Of a stretch of DNA of 64,000 nt, positions 53,309-62,101 are shown one piece after another (position 1 is the first letter of the stretch; every line of letters starts with the position of its first letter). Source of the DNA: Sulfitobacter sp. CW3. GTDB lineage: Bacteria > Pseudomonadota > Alphaproteobacteria > Rhodobacterales > Rhodobacteraceae. Below the pieces are notes generated by a model. The model worked only from the letters and a program-made list of their open reading frames with translations. It had not been told where the DNA came from and did no database searches. Both the position numbers and the translations under genes were made by a program. The stretch lies in the NCBI RefSeq assembly GCF_019392245.1, contig NZ_JAHXRL010000005.1, positions 237,042 to 301,041 of the forward strand. The letters are read 5' to 3'.

Positions 53309-53623
53309 TCTCTCCCCAGATGAATTGTCATGATTTATATGATCGCTAAATCTTCATATTAACCTTTTGTTAATCTTTGGTTGTGCAAGACAACTTGCCG
53401 CACCGTAACCCATAATCGTACATCGGAACGAAAGTATTTCGCTAAATGCATGGAGTTTCGTGGGTTCCCGCCCTCTCCTACATATTACGCCTGACCGCCG
53501 CGTTTCAGCGAATTCGGTTTCAGTCCTCAACATATCGTCACTTTCGCATGCGGCAACCGCACGGATTCTGGTCGCGATTGGCGATATCCAGAGCCGCCAT
53601 TCAGTTGTCGCCAAGCTCTATCC
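53309..53623. other. Gene-free gap between FIST and decarboxylase genes
   Basis: 315 bases. It contains the CtrA-like site near its left end. The rest has scattered short frames but no supported gene, and no strong terminator after the decarboxylase gene that ends at its right edge. Confidence 0.5.
53359..53373 (-). promoter_or_regulatory. CtrA-like binding site upstream of the FIST-cyclase operon
   Basis: TTAA-CCTTTTG-TTAA is a perfect TTAA-N7-TTAA, the full CtrA recognition pattern of alphaproteobacteria, 51 bases upstream of the FIST start. Its distance suits direct promoter control. Confidence 0.6.
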
Positions 53624-55879
53624 TTAGGATCCGTTCCAAGGACGCAGCCCGTTATCTTTGACAATTTTCTTGGTCTGTTCAAGCGCTGTTTGCTTAAATG
53701 CTTCAAGGACCATCGGCAGCCAGTTGCCTTTTTCGGTGGCGGTGACCCAAGGATCCTGGGTGGTGGAGATCAAAAAGTTGATGGCCGCACCTTGTGTTGG
53801 CGGCAAGGACAGCCGCGCGCCAAAGGCATCGACGAACTCCTGACCATAGTCCGCTACACCAAAGCTAGAGGAGGTCACGAACATCGGCTGTTTGGGGACC
53901 ACACCGCCATCATATGTGCCGATGCTTAGGGCCTGAAACATGGCCGTGTTGAAATCATTGGCCAGCGCAATATCCGTGTTCCAGCCATCCGCCGTGCGAA
54001 AGTTCAGCGAATAGGTGACGATATTCTGATCCGACCCCATTTCGCGAAACACCTCTTGGGCGTCGGGGTGGGTGGCCAGATATTCCACCAGATCGTCATT
54101 CTCGCGCGGCACGATTTCATTGCAGATCAGCGCGAGCTGCTTTGCGATCTCGGCCTGGGATTTACCTTGTTTTTCGGCGGGCAAACGTTGGAACGGCACA
54201 ATTTTGAAACATTCATCAGGGCCAGCAAGGGCAAGCAGCTGCGCGTAGAAGCGTTTGGAATTAAAGATACATTTGCCCAGCAGCTTGCCATAGCCCGACT
54301 GATCGGGGCGGATGATCGCGTGGGACAGATAGACACCCGCCGCCGCCGCACCGGGTTTGGACCCTTCGATGCCGTAAACCCCCACCGTTGGGTCAACACC
54401 GCCATGGAAAACCACCGGCGCGGTAAAGGCGATCAGATCGCGCATCGCCCCATTGCGATAGCACAAAGCGCCCGCCGGATAGGGAATAAAGCCCGCCTTG
54501 TGAGGATCAACGGTTTGCGTGTCGGCATGGGGCAGTGCCTCGTATTGGCGGGTGACATAGTCGCTCATCACCATTGACGGCGTGTGTTCCTGCACCCCTT
54601 GTTGGCCATCGGGGTCGTCGGGAAAACGCGGCTTGCGCAGGATTGAGGCGAAATAACCGCCCCAAGCACCGTCGACGTGGATGGTAAACTCCATCCCCTT
54701 TTTGCGGTATTCTTCGCGCAGGGCGACAATATCAGCCAGCGGATCAACCGAACTTTCCTCGGTTGTACCCAACACGGCGACGACCTCGAGGATGGGCCGA
54801 CGGTTTTGGTAACAATCCTCAATCTTTTTGCGCAGATCGTCGATTTTCATGCGGCCATCAAGATTGACATGGGTGTCTAGCACATGGTTCGCACCCAGCC
54901 CCAACAATGCCGCTCCTTTGGGCCAGGAATAATGGCGCGTGCTGGGGGCCATGATCACGGGCAGTTGGGTCACATCTTTGATATAGGTGCGGTGCATGTC
55001 GGTCAGACCGATGTTTTGGACGGAGTACTTGTCCAAGATACCCTTGAGCGTATCAGAAGATATCCCGCATTCCGTCTGCAGCCGCGGGGACATGTCGATG
55101 ACGGTATCCACGCCAAGGTTCATCAGGGTCCAGTTGTCCAGCTCGATCAGTTTGGCACTGCCCCCCTGAACCAGCGGAACGGTGAAATCCTTGGCTGCGG
55201 CCATCGACGGCTCAAGCTTGATCGCGTTGGCCAGCGACACAGGCAGATAGGTCAGATTGCGCGCGGCCCACATGCTTTCTGCGTTGGCGACCGACCCATC
55301 ACAGGTGATATGCGCCCAAGGCACGATGGTCCCGTCGGGAATGGGGTCTGTCTCAGGCACCGTATACCCCAGCATCCGCGCCAGATCCTTGCCCACCTCG
55401 ATCTCTAGCAATGTGGTGACGGGGGATGCCTCGGCGGCGACGTTGTTTTGATTGTACAGCATCGCGGCGAAATAGCCGACGAAACCGGGCATCGTGCAAT
55501 CCCAATACATGTGCGACTGGTTGCGATAGCTCGACAGCGGGATCGACCCGTGCAGCGCGTGCAGCATGTGATCCAGCTGCACCTCAAGCGCATCAATGGT
55601 GTTTTTGTATTCCTTGGATGCTTTGATTTCGTCGGTCACATAGACCGGGTCACGAAACTGTTCACCGTATTCGCGCCGCGCCCCCGCATTGGCGGAAACC
55701 GCTTTGCGGACCATATCGTGCATGACAGCTTCGTTTTCGCCCATCGGACCAAGGAACCAGCCCGCCAACGAAGAGGTGCCTTTTTCGTTCAACAAATCCA
55801 GACGATTGTTGTCCTGCGACTGCGCATGAAATGCAGAGGCGACGTTTGCGAAATGTGTTTTGCTATCGGAGCTGGTCAT
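53624..55879 (-). CDS. PLP-dependent group II decarboxylase, tyrosine decarboxylase-like
   Basis: A very long (751 residues) group II amino acid decarboxylase. PLP-site residues are visible: H316 (STRHYSWPKGAALLGLG, stacking or catalytic), D403 (TIHVDGAWGGYF), Schiff-base lysine K461 (TQTVDPHKAGFIPYPAG). N-terminal segments SHMYWDCTMPGFVGYFAAMLYNQNNVAAEASPVTTLLEIEVGKDLARMLGY match the enterococcal tyrosine decarboxylase type rather than E. coli GadB. It would yield an amine and CO2; the amino acid is unknown. It lies 204 bases downstream of the choXWV genes on the same strand, so co-transcription is possible but unproven. Confidence 0.88.
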   Translation of the reverse strand: MTSSDSKTHFANVASAFHAQSQDNNRLDLLNEKGTSSLAGWFLGPMGENEAVMHDMVRKAVSANAGARREYGEQFRDPVYVTDEIKASKEYKNTIDALEVQLDHMLHALHGSIPLSSYRNQSHMYWDCTMPGFVGYFAAMLYNQNNVAAEASPVTTLLEIEVGKDLARMLGYTVPETDPIPDGTIVPWAHITCDGSVANAESMWAARNLTYLPVSLANAIKLEPSMAAAKDFTVPLVQGGSAKLIELDNWTLMNLGVDTVIDMSPRLQTECGISSDTLKGILDKYSVQNIGLTDMHRTYIKDVTQLPVIMAPSTRHYSWPKGAALLGLGANHVLDTHVNLDGRMKIDDLRKKIEDCYQNRRPILEVVAVLGTTEESSVDPLADIVALREEYRKKGMEFTIHVDGAWGGYFASILRKPRFPDDPDGQQGVQEHTPSMVMSDYVTRQYEALPHADTQTVDPHKAGFIPYPAGALCYRNGAMRDLIAFTAPVVFHGGVDPTVGVYGIEGSKPGAAAAGVYLSHAIIRPDQSGYGKLLGKCIFNSKRFYAQLLALAGPDECFKIVPFQRLPAEKQGKSQAEIAKQLALICNEIVPRENDDLVEYLATHPDAQEVFREMGSDQNIVTYSLNFRTADGWNTDIALANDFNTAMFQALSIGTYDGGVVPKQPMFVTSSSFGVADYGQEFVDAFGARLSLPPTQGAAINFLISTTQDPWVTATEKGNWLPMVLEAFKQTALEQTKKIVKDNGLRPWNGS

Positions 55880-56083
55880 AAAGTGTTGGCCCTTTTAAAA
55901 AATGAAACGGCAATGGGCCGCAAAAACTGCGGCACATAAAATTAAACAAATCAAAGAAACAGTAGTCGCACAGCGGGTATTCTGGCAAGTTTTTGGTGCC
56001 CGTGATCCAAAATGAACCCGGTGTTCCGTGAAACCTAACTGAAGGGCTGCGCTAAACCGCGCGCCCACTGGCAGAAAGCCCGA

Positions 56084-57127
56084 TCAGCGCGTTTGCAGTC
56101 TTTCAATGATGCTTGCCGCCGTCACCGTGCCGATGGTTTTGCCGTCTTCTTCGACTGCGATTTCACCGACCTTGCCATCCAATTGATGGATCAGATCATC
56201 AACCGGCGTTTCCGCCGTAACCGACAATGTATCAGCACCGGCAACCGGCCCCATCACATCGCGTGCCGTCAGAACGCCCAGCGGGTTCATATTGGCCACA
56301 AATTCGGCAACATAAGGCGATGCGGGATTGGAGAAAATCTCGCGCGGGGTGCCGCATTGCACGATGCGCCCGCCTTCCATGATCGCAATGCGCCCGCCCA
56401 ATTTGAACGCCTCGTCCAGATCGTGGCTGACAAAGATGATGGTGCGTTTCAACTCGCGTTGCAGGTCCAGCAGCTCGTCTTGCAAGCGGGTGCGGATCAG
56501 CGGATCCAGCGCCGAAAACGGCTCATCCATCAGCAAGATCGGGGCCTCGGTCGCAAAGGCGCGGGCAAGCCCCACGCGCTGCTGCATACCGCCCGACAGA
56601 TCACCAACCTTGCGATCGGCCCAATCGGCAAGCCCCACCAGCGCCAGTTGTTTATCGGCACGCTCAAGACGTTCGGCCTTGGGCACATCTGCCAGTTCCA
56701 GTCCCAATGCCACGTTGTCGCGCACAGAACGCCATGGCAGCAGTCCGAATTGCTGAAACACCATCGACACGCATTCACGGCGCACGCGGCGCAGCTCAGC
56801 GGCTGAACTGGCACCAACATCACACGACCAACTGCCGTCATTGACCCGTACAGTCCCGCGCGCCATCGGGTTCAACCCGTTGACCGCGCGCAGCAATGTC
56901 GATTTGCCCGACCCCGAAAGCCCCATCAACACAAGGATTTCGCCCGATTTCACGTCCAACGAACAGTTGTGAACGCCCAGCACTTGGCCGGTTGCGACCT
57001 CGATCTCGGCGCGGTCTTGGCCTGCGTCCATCAGCGGCAATGCCTTTTCAGGGCGGTCCCCAAACACGATGGACACATTGTCGAATTCCACAGCATTTTG
57101 AGGGGCGGTTTTCATATCAGCGCTCAT
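56084..57127 (-). CDS. choV: Choline ABC transporter ATPase
   Basis: A ProV-type ATPase of 347 residues. Walker A GLSGSGKST (69-77), signature LSGGMQQR, Walker B ILLMDEPFSALDPLIR and switch His FVSHDLDEAF are all present. A C-terminal CBS-like region (about 283-347, ending ASIIERLQTR) is shorter than in ProV. Residues 20-60 hold the insert RPEKALPLMDAGQDRAEIEVATG typical of ChoV. It overlaps choW by 4 bases. Confidence 0.92.
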   Translation of the reverse strand: MSADMKTAPQNAVEFDNVSIVFGDRPEKALPLMDAGQDRAEIEVATGQVLGVHNCSLDVKSGEILVLMGLSGSGKSTLLRAVNGLNPMARGTVRVNDGSWSCDVGASSAAELRRVRRECVSMVFQQFGLLPWRSVRDNVALGLELADVPKAERLERADKQLALVGLADWADRKVGDLSGGMQQRVGLARAFATEAPILLMDEPFSALDPLIRTRLQDELLDLQRELKRTIIFVSHDLDEAFKLGGRIAIMEGGRIVQCGTPREIFSNPASPYVAEFVANMNPLGVLTARDVMGPVAGADTLSVTAETPVDDLIHQLDGKVGEIAVEEDGKTIGTVTAASIIERLQTR

Positions 57128-57957
57128 TTCCGTGTCACCCGCAGCATACGGTCCAGCATAATTGCAACGACCACGATAATCAGGCCGGATTCAAACCCAA
57201 GCCCCGTGTTCACGGAATTCAACGCCCGCACAACCGGCACGCCCAAGCCATCCGCACCCACAAGCGCAGCAATCACGACCATGGACAGCGATAGCATGAT
57301 GGTCTGGTTCAACCCCGTCATGATCTGCGGCAGCGCATAGGGCAGTTCAATCTTCCACAACGTCTGGCTGGGTTTCGCACCAAAGGCCTGTGCCGCCTCA
57401 AGCAGCGGCTTGGGGGTCGAGGCGATGCCAAGCTGGGTCAGCCGGATCGGCGCGGGCAGCACGAAAATCACCGTGGCGATCAGACCCGGCACCATGCCGA
57501 TCCCGAAAAATACAATCGCTGGAATAAGATAAACAAAGGTCGGCAGCGTTTGCATCAAATCCAACACAGGGGCCATATAGCGATACAGCTTGGGGCGGTG
57601 CGCGGCAGCAATGCCAATCGGCACACCTACGCCCATACAGACCACACAGGCCGACAGAACCAGCGTCAGGCTTTCTGTGGTTTCCTCCCAATAGTCTTGG
57701 TTCAGGATGAACAAGAACCCCAAAACAATCATCAAGGGCGTCTTCCAATTGCGCTGGATTACCCAGGTGACGGCCGCAAATGCCGCGATAATGATCAAAG
57801 GATGCGGCGTTTGCAGCACCCAAAGGATGGCATCAATCAACCACTCCATCGCGACAGACAGCCCGTCGAACAACCACCCTGCGTGGATCAGCAGCCAGTC
57901 AAAAACCGCCTCGGCGGCATCATCGATAGGTATCTTATTGTCGGTGAGCCAGTTCAT
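57124..57957 (-). CDS. choW: Choline ABC transporter permease
   Basis: A ProW-like permease of 277 residues with about six to seven membrane helices. The MetI-type coupling segment is LLEAAQAFGAKPSQTLWKIELPYALPQIMTGLNQ. VCMGVGVPIGIAAAHRPKLYRYMAPVLDLMQTLPTFVYLIPAIVFFGIG is the conserved core. It follows choX by 80 bases, across a stem-loop, and overlaps choV by 4 bases. Confidence 0.93.
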   Translation of the reverse strand: MNWLTDNKIPIDDAAEAVFDWLLIHAGWLFDGLSVAMEWLIDAILWVLQTPHPLIIIAAFAAVTWVIQRNWKTPLMIVLGFLFILNQDYWEETTESLTLVLSACVVCMGVGVPIGIAAAHRPKLYRYMAPVLDLMQTLPTFVYLIPAIVFFGIGMVPGLIATVIFVLPAPIRLTQLGIASTPKPLLEAAQAFGAKPSQTLWKIELPYALPQIMTGLNQTIMLSLSMVVIAALVGADGLGVPVVRALNSVNTGLGFESGLIIVVVAIMLDRMLRVTRK

Positions 57958-57991
57958 TGGGGTCTCCGCGAAGGGGTTGTTTTATATACAG

Positions 57992-58021
57992 AAAAGGGCC
58001 CGCCCGGTGGCAGGCCCTTTT
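57992..58021 (-). terminator. Stem-loop between choX and choW
   Basis: On the minus strand AAAAGGGCCTGCC pairs with GGCGGGCCCTTTT around a short loop, followed by CTG. It is strong enough to attenuate, raising binding-protein output relative to the membrane subunits. Confidence 0.8.
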
Positions 58022-58037
58022 GATTGTTAGGGCTGTG

Positions 58038-58961
58038 TTATTCGACGATTGTCTTTGCAGCCGCCATCGCATCGCCACCGTCCATTGTGGTGACGCCTGC
58101 CAGCCACGCGTCCAGCACGCCCGGGTTTGCCTTGATCCAGGCTGTCGCCGCATCTGCGGGTTCTTCGCCGTCATCCAGAATGGCACCCATGATTTCATTT
58201 TCCATGGCCAGCGTGAATTCCATGTTATTCAGCAGCTTGCCAACATTAGGACATTCCTCGACATAGCCAGCGCGGGTGTTGGTAAAGACCGATGCACCAC
58301 CAAGGTTGGGGCCAAAGAAATCATCGCCACCTTCAAGATAGGTCAGCTCGAAGTTGGCGTTCATGGGGTGTGGTTCCCAGCCAAGGAAAACAACGGGTTC
58401 ACCCTTGCCTGTGGCGCGTTTGACCTGAGCCAACATGCCCTGCTCGGACGATTCCTTGACTTCGAAGTCTTTGAGATCAAACGCATTGTCGTCGATCATT
58501 GACTGGATCAGACGGTTGCCGTCATTGCCCGGCTCGATACCATAGATCGTCGCGTCCAGCGCGTCGGCATTGGCCGCGATATCGGCAAATGTCGTGATGC
58601 CCATGTCGGCGGCTGCCTTGTTGACGGCCAATGTGTATTTCGCGCCGTTCAGGTTGGCACGCACAGTATCCACTGTGCCCGCCTCGCGGTACGGGGCAAT
58701 GTCGGCTTCCATTGTGGGCATCCAGTTGCCCAGAAACACGTCAACGTCCCCGGCGGCCATGGCGGTATAGGTCACAGGAACCGAAAGAATTTTGATGTCG
58801 GTTTCATAACCCAACGCCTGCAAAACAACCGTGGTTGCCGCAGTGGTGGCTGTGATGTCTGTCCAACCTACATCGGAAAACGTAACCTCGCCGCAGCCCG
58901 CAGCCGACAGGCTGGTGGCAAGGCTAAGCGTAAGAGCAGTCGTGGTGGCGAGAATTTTCAT
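58038..58961 (-). CDS. choX: Choline ABC transporter substrate-binding protein
   Basis: A periplasmic choline-binding protein of 307 residues with a Sec signal (cleavage near residue 20). The aromatic box that holds the trimethylammonium group in Sinorhizobium ChoX (W43, W90, Y119, W205, with D45) is fully conserved at a constant offset of ten: W33 and D35 (GWTD), W80 (FLGNWMP), Y109 (AKYT) and W195 (FLGWEPHPMN). This supports choline rather than glycine betaine as the main ligand. It is first in the choXWV operon. Confidence 0.94.
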   Translation of the reverse strand: MKILATTTALTLSLATSLSAAGCGEVTFSDVGWTDITATTAATTVVLQALGYETDIKILSVPVTYTAMAAGDVDVFLGNWMPTMEADIAPYREAGTVDTVRANLNGAKYTLAVNKAAADMGITTFADIAANADALDATIYGIEPGNDGNRLIQSMIDDNAFDLKDFEVKESSEQGMLAQVKRATGKGEPVVFLGWEPHPMNANFELTYLEGGDDFFGPNLGGASVFTNTRAGYVEECPNVGKLLNNMEFTLAMENEIMGAILDDGEEPADAATAWIKANPGVLDAWLAGVTTMDGGDAMAAAKTIVE

Positions 58962-59133
58962 TTCGGGTAACTCCCTGTGTTGTTATATTTGATGGCGTAT
59001 TAGAGCGCTAACATCGCCCATGATGCAACCCGATTTCTGGCGATCGAGGTTCTCGGCATGGGCTTGCACGGGGGCCCTGCGGTTGCTAGCCACGGACCAA
59101 CCAGCCCAAAGCCCTAAAAAAAGGTTTTCCAAG

Positions 59134-60000
59134 ATGCGCAATACAGAATGGATCGGCCTGACATGGGGGGCGGAATACCCGACCGTGACGGTTATCGGCA
59201 AAAACGGCGACCAGATCGCCCGGCATGCCGCGCCCACTGATCTGTCGCCCGACGGTTTGGCTGATTTCCTGTCGCCCTATTTGTCGGCGGGCGGGCCGAC
59301 GCCCGTTCTATGTGCAGGGTTGCCGGGGATGCCGGCCGACATGTATCGCGCGGTGCCTACCGCCCCGATGACCGGGACATTCCAGATGGCCGCGTCCGAC
59401 CCTCGGGTGGTGCTCCACGTCGTGCCCGGATTGCGCCAAGCCAAGCCAGCGGATCTGATGCTGGGGTGCGAAACCGCTATGGCCGGTCTGTTGGAACAAC
59501 AGCCCGACTTTGACGGCGTCATTTGCACGGTCGCATCCCAATCGCACTGGTCACATATCAGCGCGGCTGAGGTCGTCAGTTTCCAAAGCTATATGACACC
59601 GGTTCTGGCCAGCACGCTTACGTCCACGCCCCCGCTAGCAGGCTGCGCGTCGCAAGGCCCGCTGGACGGTGCCACATTCAGTCAAGCGGTCGATGATGTA
59701 ATGGGACGGCCGCAAACATTTGCGGCCACATTGGCGCAAATCTCTGCCGATGCAGCATTAAGCGGCGTCGCAGAAAATATCGGCTGGTCGCGCCTGATGG
59801 GGTCGCTGATCGGGTTGGAACTGTCGGGTGCCCGCCCATATTGGCTGGGCCAAAACGTCGTGATCTTGGGGGATGGTGTTGTGCCCGAGCTTTATAAAAC
59901 CGCCCTCGCCACCCAAGCAGTACAAGCCCGGTTGATGTCGCGCGACGAGTTATCTCTTGCGGGGCTGAGACTGGCATGGGCCAAGCTAAACAATTCCTAG
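59134..60000 (+). CDS. 2-Dehydro-3-deoxygalactonokinase-like protein with degenerate motifs
   Basis: A 288-residue DgoK-family protein. The frame matches the family along its length (DGVICTVASQSHWSHISAAEVVSFQSYMTPVLASTL and SRLMGSLIGLELSGARPYW, then a late VVILGDG). Key motifs are altered: the N-terminal phosphate loop, usually DWGTTN-like, reads TWGAEY, and the usual GTHxKW reads ASQSHW. It is therefore probably not an active KDGal kinase, or has a changed substrate. No other galactonate gene is nearby. The start at 59134 is where similarity begins; the 38 residues upstream in frame look non-coding. It diverges from choX. Confidence 0.7.
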   Translation: MRNTEWIGLTWGAEYPTVTVIGKNGDQIARHAAPTDLSPDGLADFLSPYLSAGGPTPVLCAGLPGMPADMYRAVPTAPMTGTFQMAASDPRVVLHVVPGLRQAKPADLMLGCETAMAGLLEQQPDFDGVICTVASQSHWSHISAAEVVSFQSYMTPVLASTLTSTPPLAGCASQGPLDGATFSQAVDDVMGRPQTFAATLAQISADAALSGVAENIGWSRLMGSLIGLELSGARPYWLGQNVVILGDGVVPELYKTALATQAVQARLMSRDELSLAGLRLAWAKLNNS

Positions 60001-60174
60001 CCTGAGGAACACGAGCCGACACCCAAGGGACGATGCAGAGGGAATGGTGGGCGTTCCACATGTTAATATGCGTGAGTTGGGGGGCGGAATTCAGACCTCC
60101 CGCATAACCCCACCTGCAACCTTCCCAACATATCCCCTCACGAAACAGCCCACCCTTTGCGGTGGCGGCTTAGC

Positions 60175-60879
60175 TTACCCATCTGTCGGGAACGAAACTT
60201 CGAAAGCCCCGCCCTTAATCTCTGGCCGTGACACCGCGCGCAATGTGCCCCCCCAGTTTTCGACATGGCGACGCGCAATCGTTAGGCCCAGTCCGCTCCC
60301 TTCAACAACATCGCGTGGTTTTAATGTGATGAACGGGTCAAAAATACTGTCGCGGTATTCCTCCTCGACCCCTACCCCATCATCCCCGATAAGCAGCGCC
60401 CCATCCGTATCCACATTTGTGATGAATATCGTCCCTTCTTGCGCGCCGTGGTGTTTGACCACGTTATCTAAAAGCGCGGCGATGACCTTATCAAAGCCAG
60501 CTCGCGGCAACGCGCATCGTTGTTCGACCAAATTCAGCTCGATATTGAACCCATCGGGACAATCGTAGCTGCCTCGAAATGTCCTAACTGCCTCGCTTAG
60601 CTCGACTTCTTCAATCGGATCCTCCGACGCGCCCATCTCGCAAAGCTCGCGCACATCGGTCAGCAACATGTCAGCCCGTCGCGCGCTCACTTTTATCCCA
60701 GTGAGGTACTGATAAACATCGTCAGGCACCTTTCCCGAAACCTCGCCCAGATCCTCTTCGATCCAGTCAGGAAGCGTTTCAACCGCCCGCAAACACGCCC
60801 TAAGATCATGGACGAAATGGGATACAAATGCGTCACCCGATATCCGCAGCCCCTCTACCTGAGACATCACATTTAGCAC
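60175..60879 (-). CDS. Minimal histidine kinase without sensor domain
   Basis: A 234-residue kinase core. The phospho-acceptor is H24 in FVSHFVHDLRACLRAVE, resembling the HDLKAPLR motif of bacteriophytochrome-type kinases with Cys instead of Pro. The ATPase part shows VIAALLDNVVKHHG (N-box), GDDGVGVEEEYRDSIFDPF (G1/F) and GSGLGLTIARRHVENWGG (G2). There is no membrane or input domain, so a separate protein must deliver the signal. It diverges from a response-regulator gene. A start four codons later (MSQVEG) is possible. Confidence 0.88.
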   Translation of the reverse strand: MLNVMSQVEGLRISGDAFVSHFVHDLRACLRAVETLPDWIEEDLGEVSGKVPDDVYQYLTGIKVSARRADMLLTDVRELCEMGASEDPIEEVELSEAVRTFRGSYDCPDGFNIELNLVEQRCALPRAGFDKVIAALLDNVVKHHGAQEGTIFITNVDTDGALLIGDDGVGVEEEYRDSIFDPFITLKPRDVVEGSGLGLTIARRHVENWGGTLRAVSRPEIKGGAFEVSFPTDG

Positions 60880-61061
60880 TAAAACTCTCCAAAAAGGCTG
60901 GCGACAGGGCGACGCTATCAGGCCGAGCCTTATGAATTATTAATGGATCACATCCAAGAAATTCAAAATTCGATCTATTTATTTTGGGCAGGCGCGGTTC
61001 TGGTCATTCACTATTAACAAAGATCGGCCAACGTCTTGGCCAAGCTTAGCAGAGCAAATGG

Positions 61062-61760
61062 ATGGCCCAAATGCATGATGGTCGAGGTAGCGATGATGAC
61101 GGCACAGAAATCCTAGCCCCTGAAAACAAGGAACTTAAGGTTCTGATCGTCGACGATTCCTCGTTTGATTGTAAAAACATCATGCGGCAGTTTCGCCGAA
61201 CCAGCCTGCGTCTTTCCATCGACACCGCGAGCGATCTTGACCAGATGCGCGTGGCTCTCGATACCCGCAAATATGATGTCATATTCGTCGACTATCACCT
61301 TACGCACGAAACCGGCCTTCAGGCCAGACAGGTCATCAGCCAACACCCCGAAAACGCGCAAACGGCGACGATCATGATCACCGGCGAGGCGTCCCATGAG
61401 GTCGCGGTCTCAGCTATTAAAAATGGATGTAAAGATTATGTAGCCAAGGCAGATTTGGATGCGATGTCGCTGGAAATGATGATGAAATCAGCGACAAAAA
61501 AGCTCGAGCAACACGCCTCCAAAGTATTGCAAAGCGAAATGGACGCGATCCACGACAGAACCATCGCAGCGATGTCGCAGCTTGTTCAGAATGAACTAAG
61601 CGATGATCGCATCGTGTCGCTAATCGTGCGCGCGCTGCAGCATGTGACGTATGTCGACGGTTTCCCGGTTCTGCAGCAAACGCCTGAAATTACTACGTCC
61701 GCTGAAAGCGAAAAACTTGACTACTTCGACTTCGGCGAATTGGCGGATCAAGGTATCTGA
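61062..61760 (+). CDS. Response regulator with C-terminal helical extension
   Basis: A 232-residue protein. An N-terminal acidic stretch is followed by a receiver at about 26-135: D31-D32 (IVDDSS), phospho-acceptor D77 (VIFVDYHL), T108 (IMITGEAS) and K129 (DYVAKADL). The last 95 residues are mostly helical with no DNA-binding or enzymatic motif that I recognise. It diverges from the minimal kinase across 182 bases and is its natural partner. An alternative start exists at the fourth codon (MHDGRG). Confidence 0.88.
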   Translation: MAQMHDGRGSDDDGTEILAPENKELKVLIVDDSSFDCKNIMRQFRRTSLRLSIDTASDLDQMRVALDTRKYDVIFVDYHLTHETGLQARQVISQHPENAQTATIMITGEASHEVAVSAIKNGCKDYVAKADLDAMSLEMMMKSATKKLEQHASKVLQSEMDAIHDRTIAAMSQLVQNELSDDRIVSLIVRALQHVTYVDGFPVLQQTPEITTSAESEKLDYFDFGELADQGI

Positions 61761-62101
61761 TCACGGCGAACCTGCTATATCGTAATGAACACGGAGTGAT
61801 GTAAGGCATATCATTCGAGTAAATGTGGCCGCTTGCGTGCGGCTTCCCGCAACACTCAGCGCACCAATGACATCATATCATCCATATATGTCGATCAAAC
61901 TGCGGACATCTTAATACACCCGCATCACGTCCGGCATCAGAATTTCATTCTACGGGAATATTGGCGGAGGAGGTGTCCGCCAACCTAAAACCCTAACTAA
62001 CTGTTTTAAAGTATTATTTATTACCTATAGTATTTTAATACCACATATCATACCGCGGCTCATTTAAAACTCATGGTTTGGATGCTGAAGTCAGCTTAGC
62101 G
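61761..62101. other. A+T-rich gene-free gap
   Basis: 341 bases between the convergent response-regulator and DUF262 genes. G+C falls visibly toward 62000-62060 (TATTATTTATTACC-type sequence). No gene, RNA or clear terminator is seen. It marks the change into the lower-G+C end of the window. Confidence 0.5.

Noticed and set aside
53359..53373. TTAACCTTTTGTTAA as a terminator stem
   Set aside because: The arms are only 4 bases and A+T; the TTAA-N7-TTAA spacing fits a CtrA site better.
60150..60165. CCACC/GGTGG hairpin between the DgoK-like and kinase genes as a terminator
   Set aside because: The stem has only five pairs and no T run on either strand.
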